The notes under the pieces: generated by a model
Database searches by the model: none
What the model was told of the DNA's origin: nothing
The model's input: the letters and a program-made list of their open reading frames with translations, nothing else
Part shown: positions 11,358 to 22,150 of the stretch, piece after piece
How the letters are laid out: each line of letters starts with the position of its first letter
Position numbering within the stretch: the first letter of the stretch is position 1
From: Hesseltinella vesiculosa
Lineage: Eukaryota > Mucoromycota > Mucoromycetes > Mucorales > Cunninghamellaceae
Direction of reading: 5' to 3'
Length of the DNA stretch: 64,000 bases
NCBI GenBank assembly: GCA_002104935.1
Contig: MCGT01000058.1
Span: 1 to 64,000, forward strand
Position numbers and translations under genes: made by a program

Positions 11358-11444
11358 GGTGATGCCATTCAGCAACAGCTACGCTAGGTTATCCCATTCA
11401 GCACCAGTTACGCTAGGTGATCCCATTCATTACCAATTACACGA
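11358..11444. repeat. Three tandem 29-bp units
   Basis: Units at 11358-11386, 11387-11415 and 11416-11444 follow the pattern GGTKATSCCATTCA followed by an AGCTACGCTA-like tail, with the third copy diverged. This is a small minisatellite with no known role. Confidence 0.8.
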
Positions 11445-12604
11445 AAAAGTCAAGGCCCAGTCAGGCGGGAATTAGAATGGATAAAGGTTAGAACTTCCCT
11501 CCTCCAATTTATTTTTACATCACCATTTCATTTCCTAGTATGGGAGCGAAACTTAGTACATCACGCGGGAAGGCACCATATCTGAAAATCCCTTTCCTGC
11601 ATTTTTTTTTTTTTGATTAACATGGATACAACAGTCCAAGAGCACGGAGGTGAAAGCAAAATCATAATATGCAACGTTCTTGCGGAGAGAATTGCCCAGG
11701 TACATACCGGTACTGTACATGGGCTGATTTTTAAAGCCGAGCCACGGTATAAACAGCTTCGTTTGTGCTTTATCAGAGCAAGCTGAGGAGCCTCTCCTCA
11801 TTTTTAAGCTTTTCGGCGGATCCGGCTCAAATGCTCACGCCGTGCGAACCAGGGAAAAAGCATATTTTGCGCGATTTCAGTGTCACGGACGTCGCGAAGG
11901 CAAGACTGGTGCATCTGACACGGCAAAAACATTTCGGGCGCCGAAGTCAGTAAAATGACAAGCTCCAGGCTTTGGTGATCCCTCGGAAAAATATCGTGTA
12001 CTGTATTATTCTTATTATAAGGTTGCCTTGAGTTCTTTTTTTTTTTTTTTGTTTGTTTTGAGAAGACATCGAGTGATAGGGTTGTGTAGAAGAGCTAATC
12101 GGTGGTGCAAATGTCCAGAGAGTTTTTCCCTGCTAGTTTCAGATTCTTCCCATGAAAAGGTTTGGTAGGAAAATCAGATGATTCGATGCATTTACTCAAC
12201 ACTGACACCAATCCTCTCAAAGAATATACTGTTTTTGGTATTCTTTTCTGCGCATTGGCTGACATTGGGCAGAAAAGCATCGGCCCCGGGTCCATAGATC
12301 TTTTTCTATTGTCATATGATGCTCTGCAGCTGTGCTCTCCACTTTTTTTTCCTTTTTTTTGCCACAGCGTTGAAGCGAGGAAAAATTGTTGACTGCAACT
12401 CATAAAGACGGAGAAAGCCAAGGAAGTTTTTTTTTTTGTATCACCTCCCCCCACATCCAATTCGCTCCAGTTGAGTGGGTGAGCTTCCCCGCGGATCACC
12501 AGCCTTACATAAGCTGCTCCTGTCCCATTTTGTGTCACACAAAACAAGAGGGTAAATAGCTGTAGGCCAAATTTATTTCTGCTCACTTTCTCATCGTTTC
12601 TGTC

Positions 12605-15171
12605 ATGGTTAACTGGACAAAAATTACGACAAACGTTTATGTAGTAAGTGAGATCTGCATTTACCACGCATTTTTTTAAGCCATTTTTTCTCATTAGATT
12701 TCGCTCTTTGCCTCCCTTGGTGGTAATGAAACGCCGAAAAAAAAAAGCATAAAAAAAAAAAAAAGCTCATGGACTCTTTTATTTTCTGCGTAAAGGCATT
12801 ACTTTTGGGTTCGACATTGGTACGAAATTCTGTGAATAAAAGGCTTGGATGACATTCATCATTTGAATGTGTTTCATATTTAGGGTCCAACTCTGGTATC
12901 ATTGGAACCACTCAGTAAGCCCTAGAGGAAAATGAAACAACAGAAAATTCACCTCTTTTCCAAGGTATTTGACTTATTTTGACAAACCAAGCAAACTTTT
13001 GCAAGGCGGTAAGCGCGATTTTTTTCAGCACCTTGGTCGGCTTCATCGTTTTCTTCTTGTAGGGATCAATGGGTCATTGTCTGCTGGTTGCTTCGTTGGT
13101 GCACTTTTTGCTGGTGCTATTGCTGATCGTATTGGTCGCAAGTATACGCTGATCATTGCTTCTGCCCTGTTTGTGATTGGCTCTCTACTTCAGTCTGCTT
13201 CCAATGGCGTTCCCATGCTCTGTGTTGGCCGCGTTGTGAATGGTAAGCGACTTGACCTTTATTTCGAGTTTGCATTGATGGTTTTTTTTTTCAGGTATTT
13301 CCGTTGGGTTCTCGTCCATGGTCATTCCTCTCTATCAATCGGAGGTGGCTCCTAAGGAAATCCGAGGTCGCCTGGTTGCTATCCAGGTGAACAATTCACA
13401 CGCCATGTCATTGTTATGCAGTGTCTCATTATTTACTCTCTCTTTTTAGCAATGGGCGATCACATGGGGAATCTTTTTAGCGTAAACTATTCTCACCTCG
13501 TCCTTTTTTTCACCGTTGATTTGCTTACTTTTTTTTTTTTTATCTCATTGCAGGTTCTGGATTCAAACTGGTTTTGCCCAAATCGATGGCACGGTAAGAT
13601 GATCTGGATACCATGCACGCTCTAAAGAAACGAAACCTTTTTTTTCCATTGTCCATTTCAATCAGGGTGCTTTCCGTGGTCCCTGGGCAATTCAAGCCAT
13701 TCCTGTAAGCGGTATTTTTTTTTTCACAACAGCTGCGACGGCTGCTCAACCTTCTTCCCCTCCACCCTCTACCATAAATAGGCTCTCATTCTGTTGGGTG
13801 GGCTATGGTTCTTTCCCTTCTCTCCTCGCTGGCTCGCTGACCAAGGTCGAATGGACGAAGCTATACAAGTTCTTGCTGATATCCATGGCAACGGTGACGT
13901 CAACCATCCTCGCGTGCAAGAGGTAAGCGTCATATCTAGCTGATGCTGTATCTGAAACTCATTATATTTCCTCATTTGGCAATGACAGGAAATCAAAGAA
14001 ATCCAAGCTGTCATTGATTTTGACAAAAATGTTGCCTCTCATCGATATGCCGACCTCTTCAAACCAAGACTAGCTTACCGCGTGTTCCTTGGCGTGTTCT
14101 TGCAAATATGGCAGCAGCTCACTGGCATGAACATCATCATGTTCTATGTTGTCCTAATGTTCAAGCAAGCTGGTATCGGTGGTGGTGGCCAATCCACAAC
14201 CCTCATTGCCTCTGGTGTCAATTACGTTGTCAACGTAGTCATGACGGTCCCTGCCATTCTTTTTGTCGACAAGTAAGTCTGCCACATCTTGTGTGCCGTA
14301 AAAAAACGTAAGCTGACTTGGTTTATGTTTTTTTTTATTCCAGATGGGGTCGTCGCCCTACTCTCATTGCTGGCGCATTCTTCATGTCACTGTTCCTCTG
14401 GCTCGTTGGTGGTCTGATGAAGACGGGAGACTGGTACATTGATGATAACCCAGCCAACACCACTTTTGGGGAATGGGTCGTCAAATTTGACAACGACGCC
14501 AAAGTGAATGCCATTGCTGCCATGGTCTACCTCTTTGTAGGAAGTTTCGCCACCACCTGGGGCCCTCTTGTGAGTAGCCCCTACCTCGCGACCAAACGAA
14601 TATGCGCAGACTCATGTAAAACCACCCCCCCCCCCTCTTTCTATAGGGATGGATCTACCCTGCTGAAATCTACCCCCTTCGTGTCCGTGCAATGGCCGTC
14701 AGGTAGGGAAAAAAAAAAAAAACTGGCTCCAGCGGCTCCCTCTCCCCATATTTGAAGCCAAGACTGATCGGTATGAATTATTCACAGTTTGTCCACTGCT
14801 GCTAATTGGCTGTTTAACTGGGTGCTGAGCTTCATGGTGCCCTATGCCATGCAATCCCTGCGCTATGGATTATACATGCTCTTTGCAGGTTTCAACTTTT
14901 TGATGATGGTCCATGTCTACCTTGCCTACCCCGAAACGAAGGGCTACACGGTAACTGGGAGTAAAAAAAGTATAGCTTCTCTTAATTCATCCTCCATCTC
15001 CCCCCCCTTTTTTTTGGCAACTTGGGATAGCTTGAAGAAATGGACATTGTGTTTGAGTGCAACCCTCGCAAGAAAATGGACCCCGATTATTTGGCAATGC
15101 GCTTGCAAGAAAAGCTAAATGTGGGCGTTGAAAAACTTGACCTTCCTGAACCTGCCAAGGCGGAAGCTTGA
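12605..15171 (+). CDS. MFS sugar (hexose-type) transporter, 16 exons
   Basis: A proton-coupled or facilitative monosaccharide transporter of the plasma membrane. Very short 5' exons are needed: 12605-12643 (MVNWTKITTNVYV), 12698-12722, 12796-12819, 12884-12914, 12965-13008; the main body begins at 13063. Together they give GGITFGFDIGSNSGIIG, the classic first-helix signature of sugar porters. Later signatures are ADRIGRKYT (loop 2-3), PLYQSEVAPKEIRGRL (PESPR-like sugar porter motif after helix 4), QIWQQLTGMNIIMFY (QQxTGxN, helix 7), DKWGRRPTL, GWIYPAEIYPLRVR and YPETKGYTLEEMD. About 520 residues and 12 membrane helices, a normal size for the family. The C-terminal tail is short and hydrophilic. 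Substrate specificity cannot be read from sequence. Confidence 0.93.
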
Positions 15172-17029
15172 ACACTCTTAATGCTCTTAATTTCCTTTTT
15201 CTCTCTGTTTGAAAGCCTGGTTCTTTCATTATGTATTAAATATTTTATGCTACTGATTTACGGGAGAAGTTAAAAAAAAACCACAAGAGTAGGGTGCAGT
15301 TTTCAGATATGCGACATTGATCAAGGACATCTTGTGGCATCGTTTGCTACCATTAAATCGGGTTAAAATTCGGGTTCTGGGATGCTTTGGACAAGGTTGG
15401 GCTTTGGGCATTTGGTTTGCTTTGGAAAAGTCTGGACTTTGGACATGTGCAAAATTTTTGGGTGAATTTAACAAGCGCAATTCTGCACTGTGACTTTTTT
15501 ATCCGATGGGGGTTCCCTGGGGAAAATGGTCCATTTTTTTCATTTTTTTAGCGGAGGAATCGGATGTGTCAAATCGAAATGTACCAAAAGTTGGCTGGGT
15601 GACCTTCACCAATAGACTTGATTTTTTCAGCACTGTCATCATTCACGCTTTTGCGCTCACGCACAAAATATCAGCACCATCTGATCCCTCGAAAGTACTG
15701 TATGAATTAGCTTTTTTTTTTCAAAAAAGAAAAAGAAGTTGGTAGTGGCCAATTTCAATGTCCGCACAGTGCCTGCCATTCTTGGCCAGCGCAAGCAGGG
15801 CAGCTGCAGTGATCACTAACCTCGATATTAAAAAACAATCGAAAAGCCCAAAGTCCGTGCTACCATTTAAAAACTGCTCCAATGGTGCCAATCTCTTCTT
15901 TCGATGTCGTCCCTGTTTCAATGCACTCTTTTTTTCTTTGTTTTTTTTTTTGGAATGGACAAAATTATTATAAAAATCAGACACCCAACGATTCAATCTA
16001 AATTTTGACACATGCGAGATATAATGCTAAAAAGGCAAAGCGGTGCCATGTTGGAAGCATTGCAAATCATGAAGTTCAGCCATGTTGGAAGCATCGCAGA
16101 TCACGGCAGTTTTGATCGATGAGCAAATCATGACAGTTCAGCCATTTTGATCGGTGAGCAATGACGGTGACGGCAGACTCCACCTGGGTCATCTAGCCCA
16201 GAGTTGGAGGCAAGCGAGTAGTTTCTGCTTGCTGGGTGTTCACGTCCAAATTAACTTAACCGTCGATCTTTAAGTTAGAAATACTCCCAGTTCAAAGCAT
16301 AGACAGCTCTTCCGCATTATTTCATCTGGTGTATTATACAATGAATGTGGAATTGGTTTGGTGCTCGGGAAAAGGGTGATTTGAGATATTCCTACCAAGG
16401 GGTTGATGTGAGTCCTGAACAAATACCTACCTTCAGCGTGAATTTCCGATTTTTATTACGTGTCACTGACTTCTTCAGTCATGCCCACGAGGTGAAGCAT
16501 AAATAGAAACAAAAGTCTAGATCTAATAGAAAACATGCCTATATTTAACCTACTACTCTATCCGTGATCCACAACGTGCAAGCGATAAAAACGCGCATGT
16601 AGTCCACTTCCTCGAGGCATCAAATAAAATTAAAACACAGAATCTTCCGCTATCCGTCGCCGACCTCCGGTCGTAGCAAGCTGTGCGAACCGGGGATTGC
16701 TCACAGTACATGACCACGACTATCTGGAAATAAATAATAATAAAAAAAAACATAGAGGAAAAAAGGGACACCAGAGCGGCCCTGAAGGTTGAAAAATGTT
16801 CTTTTTTAAACATTGCCCTGACGCACCCCAAGGTCCAGAAACATCCAAATAAGGACACACGAGTCAAAGACTGTAGAATGGCCTAAAAATGGTCATGCTA
16901 AATTTGGACTTCCTTGAAAAAGAATATAAGGATCGACGTCTTTTTTTCATTTTTTTCTTTCCCCTTACCTTTTTTTTTTCTTCTTCCCCAGTTGTTTTCA
17001 CCCCCCCCCTTATCTCCTTTCATTTTAAT
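15172..17029. other. Intergenic stretch, no gene seen
   Basis: About 1.9 kb without a credible reading frame. It holds a motif at 15591-15650 that recurs in two other gaps of the window, a patch of imperfect tandem repeats (16045-16165) and, at the right end, a pyrimidine-rich leader before the LysM gene. Confidence 0.5.
16045..16165. repeat. Imperfect tandem repeat, about 34 bp
   Basis: The text GCCATGTTGGAAGCATYGCA occurs at 16045 and 16079. Related pieces (GAGCAAATCATGACAGTTCA, then GCCATTTTGATCGGTGAGCA) continue to about 16165. The copies are diverged. No function is apparent. Confidence 0.6.
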
Positions 17030-18270
17030 ATGGTCAAGACAACAGCGACCGTTCTCGTGTTTCTTGGTGCATGGACTGCGTATGCTGCCCCCATCACTTG
17101 CCAAAAACAATACGCTGTTCAGCCAAATGACACTGTAAGGCTATAGCTGACATTCTGCCATAGAAGCATGCAGGGTGGACAAATCTGTCTCTATTTTAAG
17201 CTCACGCTCCGCCTTTTTCTATCTTCTTGACACAGTGTGCTACGATTGCCCAGAAAACAGGTATCACTGTCCAACAGCTCATGAACTGGAACCCACCAGG
17301 TAACGCATCTTGAAAGAACACTTCTTAGATTTCCACGACCCTGATTTTTCATTCTATTTTTTTTTTAACAAAGGCACTTGTGACAATTTGAACGTGACAC
17401 AAGTCTGTGTGAGGTAATCAATTGAAGGTCACTAAATTACGTCGTCATTGAACTTTTTTTTTTTTTTTTTTTCAACAATAGCCCTCCCCTCGCAAGCACG
17501 ACCTCGACTACATTCACGCCCATTCTGACCACTACCACCTCCGGAGGCTCGTCTGGCTCACCCACCCCCACTGGAATCACAACCAGCTTTCCTCCTCCTA
17601 CCACAACCACCACAACAAAATCCACAACCACACACACACCTACCCCCACCTATTTACCCAAATTAACCGTGGCTGTCGCCAATGCCAACAATTTCTGCCT
17701 GTTCCTTCCTCGATCACCCGGGAACAAGGCAGACTTTGGCAGGGTGGACCCCGATGCCATTGCCGATTCTGAAAAAACAGCCGTGTCGTTTTGCACACAA
17801 GCCGGTCTCACGTCTGGTGCAAAGCAACTCCCCAGCGGATTTATCCGCACTGCCAACTATCAATACAATACCACCGCTGGCTTCGTCCAAGTCACCGGCC
17901 AAATCGACAGAACAAAATACCAATTGCAAATGAATGACTTTGGCGGCCAGGTATTTGTCTTCAATGAAATGAAAAAATCGCTGTTTTTAACCTCACTTCT
18001 CTTTAACAAGTATGATAACCATGGATCTGGCTCACCTCCCAAATCAATGTGCATCGGCTATCCCTATTATGTGCAGCTTGTGGAACCCAACCTTGATCAA
18101 TATTGTATCCGATGGTAAGCGACTAGAAAATAAAATAGACCAGGTGATTTAATTACTTTCAAAAAAAAAAAAAAAATTCATATAGCTGCGCTCATTATCA
18201 AGATTGTAATGCTAGTCGATCTCAATATGGCTGTCGCCGAGTCGTGCCTGTCCTTTCTCACAACGTCTAA
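17030..18270 (+). CDS. Secreted LysM-domain protein
   Basis: LysM modules bind chitin and related N-acetylglucosamine polymers. The ATG at 17030 begins a signal peptide (MVKTTATVLVFLGAWTAYA), followed directly by one LysM module (YAVQPNDTCATIAQKTGI, then QLMNWNPPGTCDNL) spread over three small exons. A Thr/Ser/Pro-rich linker, probably O-glycosylated, follows. The C-terminal domain of about 155 residues has conserved-looking text (VTGQIDRTKYQLQMNDFGG, YDNHGSGSPP, CIRCC) that I know from secreted fungal proteins of unknown function. Introns near 17136, 17301, 17415, 17950 and 18116 join in frame; stop TAA at 18268-18270. Likely a wall-associated or secreted chitin-binding protein; an effector role is only a possibility. 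Confidence 0.85.
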
Positions 18271-18445
18271 ATACAGTGTTTCCAACAATCGACGTCGCTA
18301 GACATTCGAAATTAAAGTCGCAGGCCAATCAAAATCAATTTCGCATTTCCAGAAACGTCACTGCTTACAAATCAAGTGATTTTGCAAAAGACAAACCGCT
18401 TTTTCAGGTTTTTTTTTTTTCTTTACTCTCTTTTTACAATTTAAC

Positions 18446-19728
18446 ATGAGTACAATATTTTTATATGAAGATGGACATGGGGGCATCGTAGACGAGAATG
18501 GCGGTCCCGAGCCTATGGACTACATTGTTGATCAGAATGAATTCATTGTTGAGCCGATTGCAACGCATAGTGAATACTTGAAAAATGCAGCGTCTTGTGA
18601 ATCTTCCCAAACTTGCCTGCTGCTAAAAAAACAAAAAAGCGAAGGTATTCAAATGAAGGATGCAAAGACGAAACGAGATTATGTGCGCTATACCGCACAG
18701 GAAAAGGCTAGATTTTTTGATCTGAAGATTGAAAAGTGCATGAGTGCATCAGCCGCAGCCAAGCAGCTGGGAATCCACGTTCGAACTGGGCAGAGATGGG
18801 CTAAGCAATATAGTATGAGTCCTGACAGTATTTTTGAGAGTTATGGAAAAGTAGGTCGCAAGTGTATCTTGACTGAAGAGCATAAAACAGCTGTTATCAA
18901 CTTGATTGATTCTAATCCTTCTGCGACTGTTGCTGAAGTGACTGAGCATTTATTGAAACGATTCAATGATCTCAAGGTTTCACGCAATACTGTTCATAAC
19001 TTTATGACAAAAGAATGCAACCTTTCGTTGAAAAAAGCAGATTTCCACTCCATCGAAAGAAACAGCTCAGCAAAGATTGAGGAACGATACAACTGGGTGT
19101 GTCAATAGGAAAATTCAGATATGAACTTTTTGACGAATTGTGTGTTTCTTGACGAATCTGCTTTTGATATAAATATGAAACGTTCAAGAGCTTGGTCTGA
19201 AAAAGGCACTCGCGCGATTGTTACCAGACCTACTACGAGAGCAAGCACAACGTCGATATTGGGTGCCATCTCAGCCGCTGGCTTGATAACGGTCGGCGTA
19301 AAAAAACCAAGGCCTGCTAAGAGGAGAAAGGCTGAAGGGTATGTAAGTTCAGGAACGGTAACAGGCCACTATGTCAGTTTCTTGAAAATGACTCTGGATG
19401 AAATGGGCAAACACCCACATATGAAAGGACATTATCTGGTGATGGATAATGCACCAATCCATACGCATGGGAGCATAAAGAAATATATTGAGTACCGAGG
19501 ATATAAATGTGTGTATCTTCCTACTTACTCACCTGAGCTTAACCCAATAGAACAGTTTTGGGCAGTGGCAAAGAGTAAGGTTAAGCGCCACAGGTTTTTG
19601 CATCAAGACACTTTGTCAAAAGAATCACAGAAGCTTGCAACAGTGTTGAAAATAATCACTTCAAAGGCTTCGTGTCGCATTCTTACAAGTGCTGGGATAA
19701 ATGTCGAAATAAAGAGTGCTTGTAAAAT
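18446..19728 (+). mobile_element. Broken IS630/Tc1-mariner-type DDE transposase
   Basis: The N-terminal half has a helix-turn-helix region (SASAAAKQLGIHVRTGQRWA) and a second DNA-binding segment. The catalytic part has FLDESAF (first Asp), VMDNAPIH (second Asp) and SPELNPIEQFW (Glu), with 34 residues between the second Asp and the Glu, the DD34E spacing of Tc1-like enzymes. Two lesions are visible: an in-frame TAG at 19106-19108, where the same frame continues (a tryptophan codon would differ by one base), and a frameshift around 19640-19660. After the shift the familiar tail KCWDKCRNKECL is found in another frame and ends at TAA 19726-19728. TACAGTG at about 18275 could be a left terminus, but no matching CACTGTA was found on the right, so element ends are unresolved. 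The copy is probably inactive. Confidence 0.9.
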
Positions 19729-19741
19729 AACTCCTGGGTGA

Positions 19742-20348
19742 CATGACTCTGGAGTAGAAGAAAAAAAAAAAAAAAAAAAACTGGTCTCCGCTGCGTGAGT
19801 TGCGGTGCTCTTGTTTTTGACCTGAACAAAGACTCCCTCTTGTTTTTCAGAGGTAAACACTCGATATCCATAATAGACAGCACTGGTTTTTGGTGTCAAT
19901 GGATCAGAGATGTGTTTGGTTTCAAGGAGGTGAAGAAAAAACTCTATCACCCTGTTCTATTTTTGACACTGGACCTTGTGTATCACAAGAGACGCTGGCT
20001 TGTGCATGTGCATAGGAGCCTGCCGTCTGCCTGTTGATGAAGTTCCCCTTGGAGATTAGAAAAACATGATTACAAATGCCGGAACAAAGAGTGTGTATAG
20101 AAAGAACTTTTTTACAATGACGCAAGAAAAAGGGGTTGTTCTCGTTGACAAAGTGAGGCTTAGCTTTGGGCTTGGAAGGTCCCCCTTAGATTAGGACTGA
20201 GATTAAAAATAACGCCAAAACCGGGACCTTGGAAAAAGTATAAAAACCTCGCATTGGATCACAACTGCCGTCTTTTCTCTCCATCCCTCAAGTCAAATTA
20301 AATCCGTCTACTTCAAGCCCCAAGTCATCTTTCTTCCGCCCTGCCCGC
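19742..20348. other. Gap after the transposase, with a possible second transposase tail
   Basis: A 20-A run follows the transposase. At 20065-20099 the plus strand reads KHDYKCRNKECV and a stop, very like the transposase tail about 370 bases upstream, so a fragment of a related element may lie here. Minus-strand open stretches (about 19790-19950) look weakly coding but match nothing I know. GTATAAAAAC at about 20239 is a candidate TATA box for the small gene downstream. Confidence 0.4.
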
Positions 20349-20541
20349 ATGGTGTTGGCGTCTAACCACGCCATGCGGTGCCTACCAAAACCTTTGTTTG
20401 TTCCAATTTTTTGCTTTATCCGTGCCCGTTACAGCGGGTAAGTGGAGTCACCTTGCATATGAACTCTGTACTCAGTCTTTTTTTTATAGTGCACACACCA
20501 AGATACAGCTGAGCGGGGAGGCGACAGCCGAACTGCGATGA
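20349..20541 (+). CDS. Candidate small two-exon gene, about 46 aa
   Basis: ATG at 20349, exon 1 to 20437, then a canonical intron (GTAAGT to TTTTATAG, 20438-20489) and exon 2 to TGA at 20539-20541. The joined frame stays open and encodes a basic peptide (begins MVLASNHAMRCLPK, ends EATAELR). A TATA-like GTATAAAAAC lies about 110 bases upstream. I recognise no family. The promoter and intron make it better than a random short frame, but it remains unproven. Confidence 0.27.
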
Positions 20542-20667
20542 ATGCGTAAGTGTTTAAAACTGGCATTGAAAGGAGCAATATCTGACTTCTTCCTTCGTAT
20601 GTGTTTGTTCTTGCTTTTGTGTGTGACGTCTTGATCTCTTTTTCAATGGCCATTCCTTATTTTAAAC

Positions 20668-20741
20668 TGCGGCATTTTATTTTTTAATGCGACATCTCTC
20701 TTTTTTGACTTGTGACATTTGTCTTTTTTAATCTGCGACAT
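20668..20741. repeat. Four copies of TGCGACAT at 20-23 bp spacing
   Basis: TGCGGCAT (20668), TGCGACAT (20688), TGTGACAT (20711) and TGCGACAT (20734) are separated by T-rich spacers. The patch lies 115-190 bases before the transporter start at 20856, so it could be a cluster of protein-binding sites or a small minisatellite. Confidence 0.5.
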
Positions 20742-20855
20742 CCAAAAATGAAGTGTAATAAACTAGTGTTTTTCTATTCCCGCCACAGCTGACACTGAAA
20801 AGAGAATGTCAAAGAAAAAAAGCAGCTTGCTTCTTTCCAATTACTTCATTTTATA

Positions 20856-21991
20856 ATGGCAGGCGATGAAAGAACTCCATTGCTTGCACCACCAGTGACG
20901 ACCAATGACACAACACAACAAGAAAAGAAGAAGGAATTGTTTGGCCTGTTGATCATGACCTTGTCTGCTCTGGGGTTCAGCGTCATGTCCTTGTTGGTGT
21001 CCATCACTGGCAAATCGTTTCCCTCATTTGAAATCGTCTTTGCTCGATCTATTGTCCAAGCTGTTCTTGGTCTTGCTGGTTGTGCTTGGTTGAAAATTAA
21101 TCCTCTGGGTAATCCCAAGATCCGTCCTTGGTTGGCCTTCCGTGGCCTGGCCGGTGCTGTTGGGCTTGCTCTCTTTTTTTACAGCCTCACTCACTTGCCC
21201 TTGGCTGACGCAACAGGTAAATGCATGTGACCACCCTCTTTCCTCCTCTCTCTGCTTGCCTCCTCACAATGGTGCCTCAACTTCCTGTCTTTTCTTCCCA
21301 GTTATCTTTTTCTTAGGCCCAGTATTCACAGCGATTCTTGCCTCCATTGTGCTACACGAACCGTTCACGCTGTTCGACATGGGTTGTGCTTGTGTCTCGT
21401 TTGTGGGCATCATCTTTGTGTCCAAACCCAACTTCATCTTTGGTGGCCAAGATGGCTCCAACGCGAGTGGCTGGGATCGTCTCTTTGCCATTCTCTGTGC
21501 CTTGATTGGCGCTGTGATGTCCGCTTTTGCCTATGTCACCGTGCGAAGGATTGGCAAGGGTGCTCATTTCATGGTCCACGTTGTGTATTTTGGTATCATT
21601 TCCACCTTTATCAGCGCGCTGGGATTGTTCCTGTGGCAAGACTACGTACCGCCCTCTGATAAAAACGACTACGTCGGCCTGGTACTTGTCGGCGTTGCTG
21701 CTTTCATTGGCCAATGCCTGTTGAACAAAGGGTAAAGTCTCTCCTCTCTCCTTCTCCTGAGCATATGTAAGAGCTTTATCTCATGCAAATGTCTGCCCCA
21801 CCCCTCCTAGATTACAATTAGCACCTGCTGGTAAGGCCACGCTTTGTCGCAACGTGGATGTTGTGTTCGCCTTTTTGTTTGGCATCCTCATTCTTGGTGA
21901 ATACCCTGATGCCTACAGCATCACTGGCGCCACATTGATTGCTGGAGCTACAACTACTTTGGGACTGCATAAATGGTTGTCAAGCCGTTGA
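20856..21991 (+). CDS. EamA/DMT-family transporter (SLC35G-like)
   Basis: A ten-helix drug/metabolite superfamily membrane protein of about 345 residues. ATG at 20856 (MAGDERTPLLAPP, with a dileucine-like cytosolic head). Exon 1 ends near 21215, exon 2 runs from TVIFFLGPVFTAILAS to LLNKG near 21731, and exon 3 gives LQLAPAGKATLCRNVDVVFA. Introns join in frame. Two EamA repeats are visible: GFSVMSLLVS through FRGLAGAVGLALFF, and GAVMSAFAYVTVRRIGKGAH through GILILGEYPDAYSITGA. Related animal proteins are called SLC35G1. The substrate is unknown. Confidence 0.88.
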
Positions 21992-22150
21992 TATTTAGTT
22001 GGTCGTAGACACACAAAGACAATAGAAGACGATGCTTTTTTTTTATTCATCCCACGTGAGCTGAGATGGCCTTATTTTTTTTTTTTTGGCTAGGCAGGGG
22101 AACTCCTTTTTGCCTTTTTATTTTCTTTCAGTTTTTTGTTTTTGTTTTTG

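Larger units (their letters stand above)
10516..12604. other. Gene-poor stretch right of the array
   Basis: No convincing gene. It has long A/T homopolymers, a minus-strand coding-like remnant (10776-10952) and a 3 x 29 bp repeat (11358-11444). A 199-codon minus-strand frame (12095-12694) overlaps the first exon of the transporter and looks accidental. The last few hundred bases must include the transporter promoter; no clear TATA box was found. Confidence 0.5.

Noticed and set aside
12095..12694. 199-codon minus-strand frame
   Set aside because: It covers the first exon and promoter of the sugar transporter, runs through homopolymers and has no recognisable domain.
18271..20860. Terminal inverted repeats of the Tc1-like element
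   Set aside because: TACAGTG near 18275 has no convincing reverse complement downstream; short shared pieces such as CTGCGAC are too weak.
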